The notes beneath the pieces are model-generated. The model searched no databases, was not told the DNA's origin, and saw nothing but the letters and a program-made list of their open reading frames with translations. The position numbers were made by a program, and so were the translations under genes. DNA of 64,000 bases from Mycolicibacterium cosmeticum (GTDB lineage: Bacteria > Actinomycetota > Actinomycetes > Mycobacteriales > Mycobacteriaceae). The stretch is from assembly GCA_016197365.1 (NCBI GenBank), contig JACPVS010000004.1:124001-188000 (forward strand), in the 5' to 3' direction. The number at the start of each line of letters is the position of its first letter. Position 1 is the stretch's first letter. Below are positions 54,845-64,000 of this stretch, piece by piece.

Positions 54845-55399
54845 GTGCGAATCGAAACAACGGATCTGGCAGACGTTCTCGTCCTGGTGCCGCAACCGTC
54901 GCGCGACAGTCGCGGCCTGTTCACGCGGACTTTCGATGCCGACATCTTCGATGCCCATGTCGGCAGACCCGGCGCTGCCGCGTCGTTCGTGCAGGATTCC
55001 CAGTCCCGGTCCGCCCAGGGCGTGGTCCGGGGTATGCACGGCCGGTCGGGTGCGGGCGAGTCGAAACTCATCCGATGCGCCAATGGCGCCATCCACGACG
55101 TGCTCATCGACATCCGACGGGAATCTCCGACGTTCGGCCGCCGACAGGCCTTCCGCCTCGATGACGACGGGTTCCACCACCTGTTCGTTCCGCCGGGCTT
55201 TCTGCACGGCTTCCAGGCCCTCACCAGCACCGCGGACGTGTGTTACCGCATCGACCGGCCACACAATCCGGCCGAGGATCTTGCTGTGGCCCATGATGAT
55301 CCGGACCTCGCCATCACGTGGCCGCAGCCCGTCACGGTGATATCGCCCCGCGACGCCGGCGCCCCCAGCTGGGCGGCCCTGCTCAGGCAACTGCCTTGA
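54845..55399 (+). CDS. dTDP-4-dehydrorhamnose 3,5-epimerase-like protein (RmlC family)
   Basis: A 184-residue cupin of the RmlC family: PQPSRDSRGLFTRTFD, DSQSRSAQGVVRGMHGRSGAGESKLIRCANGAIHDVLIDIRRESPTFG and FHHLFVPPGFLHGFQALTSTADVCYRID. The catalytic His of RGMH and the late HDDPDLAITWP are kept. It would epimerise C3 and/or C5 of a 4-keto-6-deoxy sugar nucleotide. It is the only plus-strand gene of the cluster, ending 17 bp inside the convergent NAD-epimerase gene. The GTG at 54845 has a weak Shine-Dalgarno. The genuine rmlC would be elsewhere. Confidence 0.85.
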   Translation: MRIETTDLADVLVLVPQPSRDSRGLFTRTFDADIFDAHVGRPGAAASFVQDSQSRSAQGVVRGMHGRSGAGESKLIRCANGAIHDVLIDIRRESPTFGRRQAFRLDDDGFHHLFVPPGFLHGFQALTSTADVCYRIDRPHNPAEDLAVAHDDPDLAITWPQPVTVISPRDAGAPSWAALLRQLP

Positions 55400-56411
55400 C
55401 CCATCGCATCGTGGGATCAACCGAGCCCTTGCTGCGCAACGAATCGAGGATCGCCAGCCGGGTGAACTTGGCTTTGAAGTCCGGCTCGGTGAGCCCGGCC
55501 GACACGTAGGCCCCATAGAGCTGGACGGCGCCGTCGGCGACAGACCATGCGGCGTCGAATCCGAGTGCCCGCCGGAAGGCCGAGAAATCTACCTGGTACG
55601 AGCGCGGATCCGCTCCGGTCTCACCGGTGATCCGCAACACGGAGCCGGGAACCGCGTCGACCACGCACTGGGCGATGTCGGCGACCGTCACGTTGTTCGC
55701 TTCGGTACCGACGTTGTAAGCCGCACAATGGATCTTGGCGATCGGTGCCTCCAGCGCCAGGAGGAATGCGGCGGAGATGTCGCGGATGTGCACGAGCGGA
55801 CGCCAGGGCGTGCCGTCCGAGAGCACCTTGACCTCGCCGGTGAGCACCGCGTGCCCGACCAGGTTGTTCAATACGATGTCTGCCCGCAACCGGGGTGAGA
55901 AGCCGAAGGCCGTGGCGTTGCGCAGGAAGACGGGCGAGAAGGAGTCGTCGGCGATCGCCGCCACGTCGTCCTCGACCCTGACCTTGCTCTCGGCGTACGG
56001 CGTGAGCGGGCGCAGCGGTGCGTTCTCGTCGACCAGGCCGGCACCCGCCGACCCGTAGACCGAGCATGTCGAGGCGTACAGGAATCGGCGGACACCCGCC
56101 TCTTTGGCCAAGCGCGCCAACCGAACCGAGGCGTGGTGGTTGATGTCGTAGGTGATCTCGGGGGCCAGCGCACCCAATGGATCGTTCGACAGTGCCGCCA
56201 GGTGGATCACCGCGTCGAAGCCGGCGAGCTGGTCGACGGTCACGTCGCGCAGATCCACCCGGATGCCGGGGGGATCCTGCGGTGGTGTGCCGAGCACACA
56301 GTCCGCGAAGAAACCACAGTCCAGACCCGTCACCTCATGGCCGGCCGCCTGCAGCAGTGGCACCATGATCGTGCCGATATAGCCCTGGTGTCCGGTGACC
56401 AGTACCTTCAT
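55383..56411 (-). CDS. NAD-dependent sugar epimerase/reductase (extended SDR)
   Basis: A 342-residue extended SDR: KVLVTGHQGYIGTIMVPLL at the N-terminus, VIHLAALSNDPLG, FLYASTCSVYG, YAESKVRVEDDVA (YxxxK) and NATAFGFSPRLRADIVLNNLV. The position that reads TDE in 4,6-dehydratases reads TCS here, so a 4-epimerase or C4 reductase is more likely than a dehydratase. It would act on the methylated or epimerised keto-sugar. The ATG at 56411 is 2 bp after the upstream methyltransferase stop, so the two are coupled. Confidence 0.85.
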   Translation of the reverse strand: MKVLVTGHQGYIGTIMVPLLQAAGHEVTGLDCGFFADCVLGTPPQDPPGIRVDLRDVTVDQLAGFDAVIHLAALSNDPLGALAPEITYDINHHASVRLARLAKEAGVRRFLYASTCSVYGSAGAGLVDENAPLRPLTPYAESKVRVEDDVAAIADDSFSPVFLRNATAFGFSPRLRADIVLNNLVGHAVLTGEVKVLSDGTPWRPLVHIRDISAAFLLALEAPIAKIHCAAYNVGTEANNVTVADIAQCVVDAVPGSVLRITGETGADPRSYQVDFSAFRRALGFDAAWSVADGAVQLYGAYVSAGLTEPDFKAKFTRLAILDSLRSKGSVDPTMRWVKAVA

Positions 56412-56413
56412 CG

Positions 56414-57664
56414 TCAGATCCCCGCCTTTTCTTGGGTGCGGAGCTCCGCGGCGTGCAGCGTGGGCAGGGGGAAGACCAATTGCCCACCCCATGCGCCGAT
56501 GTAGGCCAACTGCTGCTCCAGTTCGCGCTCAAGGTTCCAGGGCAGCACCAGCACGACATCCGGCTGGTCCCTGTCGATCTGCGCGGGATCGACGATCGGG
56601 ATACGCGTCCCCGGCGTGAACAGTCCCTGTTTGTAGGGGTTGCGGTCGACGGTGTACTCGAGCAGGTCGGTTCGGATGCCGCAGTAGTTGAGCAGGGTGT
56701 TGCCCTTGGCGGGCGCCCCGTACCCGACGACGCGCTTGCCCTGCGCGCGGCAGTCCAGCAGGTACCTCAGCAGGTCCTGCCGGATGGCTTCGGTCCGCGG
56801 CCGCAGGCTCAGGTAGCCCTCGGCATGGTGCAGGCCGGCCTCTTCCTCGATGCGCAACACTTCGGCCACCCGGTCACTCGGCGGCTGGGCGCAGCCCTCC
56901 GGCCGAGCCCACAGTCGCAGTGAACCGCCATGTGTCGGAATCAATTCGACGTCGACCAGCGCCAGTCCTGCGGTGGCGAGGGCACGCATCGCCGACAACA
57001 CCGTGTAGTACTGGAAGTGCTCGTGGTAGATCGTGTCGAACTGCCCGAGTGCCACCAGATTCAGGGCATGGTGCACCTCGATGGTCAGCCAGCCCTCGTC
57101 ACTCATCAGTTCGCGCAGGGAGCGGGTGAACCCCAGCAGATCGGGGATGTGCGCGTAGACGTTGTTGGCCACCACCAGATCGGCGGGGCCGTGTTCCGCG
57201 CGGACGGCGGCGGCCACTTCCTCGTCGAGGAAGTCGGTTCGGGTGGGCACGCCCGATTCACGCGCTGCCGCACCGACATTGACCGATGGTTCGATGCCCA
57301 GGCACGGGATGCCGGTGCTCACCATGTTGCGCAGCAGATAGCCGTCGTTGCTCGCGACCTCGACCACGAACGAGTCCGCACCCAGGTTCAGGCGTTCGGT
57401 GGCCTGCTCGACATACTGCTTGGCATGCTCCAACCAGGAGTCGGAGAAGGACGAGAAGTACGCGTACTCCGTGAAGGTCTCCTCGGACGTGATGAGGGCC
57501 GGGATCTGCAGCAGCAGGCACGACTCACACAGCCGCAGGTGCAACGGGACGGTGTGCTCGGCCGAATCGAGCTGATCCTCGCGCAGGAAACTCTGCGAGG
57601 GCGGGCTCGCACCGAGGTCGAGGACGCTGAGAAGATTGTCGGAATCACATAGACGGCAACGCAT
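56414..57664 (-). CDS. Sugar C-methyltransferase (second copy, complete motifs)
   Basis: A 416-residue TylC3/NovU-type enzyme. The zinc finger is MRCRLCDSDNL and LCESCLLLQIP. The SAM domain is intact: FVVEVASNDGYLLRNMVSTGIPCLGIEPSVNVG, ADLVVANNVYAHIPDL, and the catalytic segment TIYHEHFQYYTVLSA (YHEH) with THGGSLRLWA. The C-terminal domain has RVVGYGAPAKGNTLLNYCGI and DRNPYKQGLFTPGTRIPI. Such enzymes methylate C3 of 4-keto-deoxy sugars. AAGGAG lies 9 nt before the ATG at 57664. It is downstream of rfbF by 101 bp. Confidence 0.88.
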   Translation of the reverse strand: MRCRLCDSDNLLSVLDLGASPPSQSFLREDQLDSAEHTVPLHLRLCESCLLLQIPALITSEETFTEYAYFSSFSDSWLEHAKQYVEQATERLNLGADSFVVEVASNDGYLLRNMVSTGIPCLGIEPSVNVGAAARESGVPTRTDFLDEEVAAAVRAEHGPADLVVANNVYAHIPDLLGFTRSLRELMSDEGWLTIEVHHALNLVALGQFDTIYHEHFQYYTVLSAMRALATAGLALVDVELIPTHGGSLRLWARPEGCAQPPSDRVAEVLRIEEEAGLHHAEGYLSLRPRTEAIRQDLLRYLLDCRAQGKRVVGYGAPAKGNTLLNYCGIRTDLLEYTVDRNPYKQGLFTPGTRIPIVDPAQIDRDQPDVVLVLPWNLERELEQQLAYIGAWGGQLVFPLPTLHAAELRTQEKAGI

Positions 57665-57765
57665 TTTGGATACTGCTCCTTGAGGTCGGGACAATGATGC
57701 AGAGGCGAGGTTGAGGTGCGAACGGTGCCTCGATGCGCGATCACGGCCCCGTACCCGGCTGGGCG

Positions 57766-58545
57766 CTAGTCGGGGACGTCGCTCCAGGTCTTCCAGGGAG
57801 CCTTGTCGCTCTCCCACAGATCGTTGAGGTAGATCTTGTCCCAGAGGGTGTCCATTCCCCGCCAGAAACCGTCGTGCTGGTAGGCCGTCAGCTCGCCGTT
57901 CTTCGCGAGCTTCTGCAGCGGCTCCTGCTCGAAAACCGTTTCATCACCGTCGATGTAGTCGAGCAGTTCGGGCTGGGCGACGAAGAAGCCGCCGCTCACC
58001 CACCCACCTTCCTCGGTGGGCTTCTCGCTGAAGTTCGCGCGGTCGGATTCGAACTGCAGCTTGCCGTAGCGCGCCGGCGGCTGGACGGCGGTGACTGTCG
58101 CGGTGGCCCCCGACACCCGGTGATGTTCGATCACCTTCCGGATGTCGAGATCGGTCACGCCGTCGCCGTAGGTGAAGGAGAACGGCTCGTCGCCGATGTA
58201 CTTCCTGGCACGCAACAGGCGACCACCGGTCATGGTGCTCTCCCCCGTGTCCAGCAGGGTGACGGTCCAGGGCTCGGTCTTGGACTGCAGCGTCTGGATC
58301 GTGTCGGTGGCCAGATTGATCTTCAGGTCCGACATGTGCAGGAAGTAGTTGACGAAGTATTCCTTGATCATGTAGCCCCGATAGCCAAGCAGCACAACGA
58401 AATCGGTGATTCCGGCGTTGGCGTAGATCTTCATGATGTGCCACAGGATGGGCTTGCCGCCGATCTCGACCATCGGCTTGGGACGACTGTCCGACTCTTC
58501 GCTGATACGTGTGCCTCGGCCGCCGGCGAGGATGACGGCCTTCAT
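57766..58545 (-). CDS. rfbF: Glucose-1-phosphate cytidylyltransferase
   Basis: A 259-residue nucleotidyltransferase: KAVILAGGRGTRISEESDSRPKPMVEIGGKPILWHIMKIYANAGI at the N-terminus is diagnostic for RfbF/DdhA, with GYRGYMIKEYFVNYFL, FTYGDGVTDLDI and HDGFWRGMDTLWDK. It makes CDP-glucose from CTP and glucose-1-phosphate, the entry to CDP-linked deoxysugars. The ATG overlaps the upstream GT2 stop (ATGA). Its usual partner, CDP-glucose 4,6-dehydratase, is not in this window. Confidence 0.93.
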   Translation of the reverse strand: MKAVILAGGRGTRISEESDSRPKPMVEIGGKPILWHIMKIYANAGITDFVVLLGYRGYMIKEYFVNYFLHMSDLKINLATDTIQTLQSKTEPWTVTLLDTGESTMTGGRLLRARKYIGDEPFSFTYGDGVTDLDIRKVIEHHRVSGATATVTAVQPPARYGKLQFESDRANFSEKPTEEGGWVSGGFFVAQPELLDYIDGDETVFEQEPLQKLAKNGELTAYQHDGFWRGMDTLWDKIYLNDLWESDKAPWKTWSDVPD

Positions 58546-59330
58546 CGCGCCGCACCGTGGACCAGCGCGGGTGCCGCGGTACGCGTCCCACGGTTGGCGA
58601 TCGCCTCGAGCACCCGCCCGGAGCGATGCCCCTTCAGCACGGTCCGCAGCACCCTGGTGCCGTCCCGGATGGCGCGCAGGTTCGATTTTCCGTACCGACG
58701 TGGGAGTTCCAGGCTCGGCACCTCGGCGATCCGGAGTCCCGCCTGCATGGCGCGCACGGTCATCTCCGCCTCGATCTCGAAGCCGGTCGCCGACAGTTCC
58801 AGCAGGTCCAGGTAGCGCCGGTTGAACGCGCAGAACCCGTAGCAGAGGTCGGTCAGATCGGCGTCGTACACCGAGTTGAACACCAGGAGCAGGAAGCGGT
58901 TACCGAGCCGGCGGAACCGGGTGATGTCCAGCGATCCGCCGCCGCCGACGAATCGCGATCCCTTGACGAAATCGTAACCGTTGCTGAGGAAGTGGATGTA
59001 GTGGCGGATTTCCTGCGGCGCCATGCTGCCGTCGGCGTCCATCATGACGATGAGGTCGCTCTGAGCCGCGAGGAATCCGGTACGCAGGGCGCTGCCCTTG
59101 CCCGGACCCTGCTGCTGCACGACCCGAACATCCGGACGGTAGGTCCGGGCGGTGATCAGGGTGGAGTCGGTGGACTCGCCGTCGACCAGGATGATCTCGT
59201 CGACGTCGTCGGCGATCTGCTCCAGTACCCAGGCGATGTTGCGACCCTCGTTGCGGACCGGGATGACCAAGCTGACGCTCGGTTTCGGACGCGTGACGTG
59301 GCCTCCGTTCACGGCAGCCAGTTCAGTCAT
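58542..59330 (-). CDS. Family-2 glycosyltransferase (polyprenyl-phosphate hexosyltransferase-like)
   Basis: A 262-residue GT2 domain without TM helices: SVSLVIPVRNEGRNIAWVLEQIADDVDEIILVDGESTDST, GPGKGSALRTGFLAAQSDLIVMMDADGSM (DxD in DAD) and YDFVKGSRFVGGG. LCYGFCAFNRRYLDLLELSATGFEIEAEMTVRA is typical of dolichyl-phosphate mannose/glucose synthase-like enzymes. It may charge a polyprenyl phosphate or start the repeat unit. It is the first minus-strand gene of the cluster, with GGGAGA before the ATG at 59330, so the operon promoter should lie at its right. Confidence 0.85.
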   Translation of the reverse strand: MTELAAVNGGHVTRPKPSVSLVIPVRNEGRNIAWVLEQIADDVDEIILVDGESTDSTLITARTYRPDVRVVQQQGPGKGSALRTGFLAAQSDLIVMMDADGSMAPQEIRHYIHFLSNGYDFVKGSRFVGGGGSLDITRFRRLGNRFLLLVFNSVYDADLTDLCYGFCAFNRRYLDLLELSATGFEIEAEMTVRAMQAGLRIAEVPSLELPRRYGKSNLRAIRDGTRVLRTVLKGHRSGRVLEAIANRGTRTAAPALVHGAAR

Positions 59331-60130
59331 GATCGATCTCCCATCCTGCGACGCGGTGTTCGCAGTTTCGTGTGATTGGTAAGGCGACGGAGGCCCTGGC
59401 GCCTCCGGAGAGCAGGGTTGAGTAAGCCCTTCCGGATGGATGCTTCCGAGAGAGCAAACGATGTTTGATTTGCGAAACAGTGGTTACGGCGACGCTGCCG
59501 GAAGTGATGGACGGGAACGTAGCACGCAAATCTCACGCAAGACAAGAGATGTAGCAAATACGCGACGAGCCGTGTCATCCATCCGGACGACAAACTGTTG
59601 CCGATGCATTAACGGAACTTTTCGAAAGGCCCCTACCGGCGACTTCGCTGGTGAAAGCCATAAATTGACGTGGCAGGCTGTAAGTGAATGCGGTACAAAC
59701 CTCGGTCGGACGTTGCCAATGGCTCCCGGTTTCGGCCCCCCGGGGCGTCAATATGGCAAATTTGCGCCCTCGTTAGCAACGATTCGTTCACAGCTTGGCG
59801 GCAAATGCTGATTGAGTCACTACAAAGTATTCCAGCAAACTCATATATAGCTCCCACTAGGGCTGATCTTGATTCAGCAAGGCTCGCCCGAAAGGATCTG
59901 CGAATGCGGCAAACGTGGCTGTGCGTCCGCTGTGGGCGTGGCGCTAATCCCTGATTGATCCGGCGTGGTGGTCGCGGCAGCACACGATTCTGTGCTATGT
60001 CAGGTACCGCGTAGCCCTCGCCAGGGTCCCGCCATCGGCCCCGCCGCCCCTATTCGGGTAGGTCGATAGCCTCGACCGCCACATCTCGGCGAATGCCGGG
60101 GTCTACTCCCCGATGGTGCTCAGCGCGCGG
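59331..60130. other. 800-bp gene-free region upstream of the polysaccharide operon
   Basis: No convincing gene lies here. About 59440-59930 is clearly more A+T-rich than the rest, with runs such as CTCATATATAGC. A frame at 59688-59954 could code for 88 residues but has no Shine-Dalgarno and an odd composition. The region must contain the promoter of the minus-strand cluster and would suit Lsr2 binding (inference). No named RNA or operator is recognised. Confidence 0.45.
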
Positions 60131-63030
<2,900 letters not shown>

Positions 63031-63034
<4 letters not shown>

Positions 63035-63519
63035 CCGCGCGCCGCCGCCTTCAGCGCCGCGATGTCGAACTTGCCGAAGGTCGACAGCACCGCTGACATC
63101 AGGCGATCCTGCGCCGCCGCATCGCCGTCGTCGAGCAGGTCGTAGTACTCGCTCGGGGTGATCTGCCAGGACAGGCCGTACTTGTCCTTGAGCCACCCGC
63201 ACGGCTGGTCCGACCCGCCCTCGACGAGTGCTGCCCACAACCGGTCCAGTTCGTCCTGGCCGCTGACCCGCACCTCCAGCGAGACGGCCTCGGAGAACTG
63301 GAACTGCGGGCCGCCGTTGATCCCGACGAAGCGCTGACCCGACAGCTCGAATTCGACCACCACCGGAACGTCCTGCGGGGACGGCGAGTCGGGGTGGGAG
63401 GCGATCTTGTTGAGGATCCGGCCGTTGCCCCCGAAGGCAGCGATGTAGTGCGCGGCAGCCTCCTCGGCCTGCCGGTCGAACCAGAGATTGGGCACGATCT
63501 GGGCGGTTATCTGCGTCAT
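63031..63519 (-). CDS. VOC-superfamily protein (PhnB / 3-demethylubiquinone-9 methyltransferase-like)
   Basis: A 162-residue protein with the PhnB-like fold: QIVPNLWFDRQAEEAAAHYIAAFGGNGRILNKI at the start, VEFELSGQRFVGINGGPQFQFSEAVSLEV, and DQPCGWLKDKYGLSWQITPSEYYDLL. These are glyoxalase-related proteins of mostly unknown activity; the methyltransferase name is historical. The stop overlaps that of sigG by 4 bp. The KstR-like site at 63622 lies about 100 bp upstream of its ATG and 12 bp from the divergent dehydrogenase. Confidence 0.8.
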
Positions 63520-63621
63520 GCAAGGTAGACCGGCGGGCGCCCCGGGAATCATCGAACGCCTACCTGAACGATTCAGTGAAGCTGCCATAGCTGCACTTCA
63601 AAGGGTTGATGACAGCAAATC

Positions 63622-63635
63622 TAGAACCTGTTCTA
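63622..63635. promoter_or_regulatory. KstR-like operator (TAGAAC-CT-GTTCTA)
   Basis: A perfect inverted repeat TAGAACCTGTTCTA matches the KstR consensus TNNAACNNGTTNNA of the mycobacterial cholesterol regulon. It ends 12 bp before the alcohol dehydrogenase ATG, a position that would block transcription. Confidence 0.8.
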
Positions 63636-63647
63636 TGATCGCAGTCC

Positions 63648-64000
63648 ATGAAGACCAAGGGCGCCCTGCTGTGGGAACTCAATGCACCGTTCACCATCGA
63701 CGAGATCGATCTCGGTGACCCCGTCGCCGACGAGGTCCAGATCCGGATGCATGCCGCGGGCATGTGCCACTCCGACTACCACCTCACCACCGGCGCCACC
63801 CCGATCGGCCTGCCCGCACTCGGCGGCCATGAAGGTGCCGGCGTCGTCACCAAGGTCGGCAAGAACGTCACCGGGATCGAGGAGGGCGACCACGTCATCC
63901 TCGCGTTCATCCCGGCCTGCGGGGTGTGCCCGCCGTGCCTGAAAGGCTTCCGGTCGCTGTGTGACCGCGGCGCCCTGCTGCTCGGCGGCAAGGCCATCGC
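63648..64000 (+). CDS. NDMA-type zinc-dependent alcohol dehydrogenase, 3' end off window
   Basis: The first 117 residues of a zinc-containing MDR dehydrogenase. KTKGALLWELNAPFTIDEIDLGDP begins the family. The catalytic zinc Cys and His are in AAGMCHSDYH and LPALGGHEGAGVV. The structural zinc loop begins CGVCPPCLKGFRSLCDRG. The wording is close to NDMA-dependent (nicotinoprotein) alcohol dehydrogenases common in mycobacteria. A KstR-like box directly upstream suggests a role in sterol or side-chain alcohol oxidation (inference). The rest lies beyond the right edge. Confidence 0.88.
   Translation, partial: MKTKGALLWELNAPFTIDEIDLGDPVADEVQIRMHAAGMCHSDYHLTTGATPIGLPALGGHEGAGVVTKVGKNVTGIEEGDHVILAFIPACGVCPPCLKGFRSLCDRGALLLGGKAI

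Noticed and set aside
55383..56411. CDP-glucose 4,6-dehydratase (rfbG)
   Set aside because: The gene is next to rfbF, but the TDE dehydratase motif is replaced by TCS and the N-terminus is that of a 4-epimerase or reductase.
59688..59954. 88-codon frame in the long gene-free region, with a CVRC motif
   Set aside because: No ribosome site, no family likeness and no coding-type base pattern.

Overview
This window looks like the chromosome of a mycobacterium, probably a rapid grower (Mycolicibacterium-like). It is G+C-rich, uses GTG starts freely and packs genes through GTGA, ATGA and TGATG overlaps. It carries lineage-specific genes: MmpL3, MmpL11, an Rv0203-type hemophore, Zmp1, OmamA/B-like proteins, RicR, SigG and a GTP-dependent PEP carboxykinase. 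Most of it corresponds, as one inverted block, to the M. tuberculosis segment Rv0182c-Rv0214 as I remember that gene order; no database was consulted.

Left part (1-17 kb). A partial membrane O-acyltransferase with an SGNH domain is followed by an ArsR regulator with an MFS transporter, whose promoter holds a perfect 38-bp palindrome. Next come an enoyl-CoA hydratase and acyl-CoA synthetase pair. Three plus-strand genes follow: an Fe(II)/2OG-type dioxygenase, an SDR with a C-terminal domain, and an SRPBCC protein. A minus-strand group holds an SDR, an F420-type LLM oxidoreductase and a Na/Ca-exchanger-type cation transporter, the last preceded by a yybP-ykoY (Mn2+) riboswitch. pckA and two degenerate P-loop proteins complete this part.

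Core cell-envelope block (17-36 kb). trmB, a NYN-domain gene and mmpL3 lie in a row. An AI-2E permease, a YbhN/UPF0104 membrane protein, an M23-like lipoprotein lacking one metal ligand and a DUF3054 protein follow. Two hemophore genes lie directly upstream of a PrrAB-like two-component system. mmpL11, its small partner, two Mce-associated (Omam) proteins and zmp1 end the block.

Middle part (36-45 kb). A sugar isomerase diverges from a LacI regulator. Then come an L,D-transpeptidase, a copper module (DUF305 lipoprotein plus ricR under a perfect RicR box), ilvD, a second Crp-type regulator, an O-methyltransferase, an HExxH protein and a DUF2786 protein.

Exopolysaccharide island (46-59.3 kb). 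Eleven genes, ten on the minus strand, separate the Rv0184-like and Rv0183-like genes, which I recall as neighbours in M. tuberculosis. They encode a CDP-glucose-forming cytidylyltransferase, two sugar C-methyltransferases, an NAD-dependent sugar oxidoreductase or epimerase, an RmlC-like epimerase, two glycosyltransferases (one a tandem fusion), a flippase, a large polytopic membrane protein, a GH16-like lipoprotein and a DUF4038 glycosidase-like protein. No 4,6-dehydratase is visible. This is the best candidate for an undescribed system: synthesis and export of a branched-sugar surface glycan.

Right end (60-64 kb). A lipoprotein hydrolase, a monoacylglycerol lipase, sigG, a VOC protein and the start of an NDMA-type alcohol dehydrogenase under a KstR-like operator. 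No tRNA, rRNA, CRISPR array or insertion sequence was seen.
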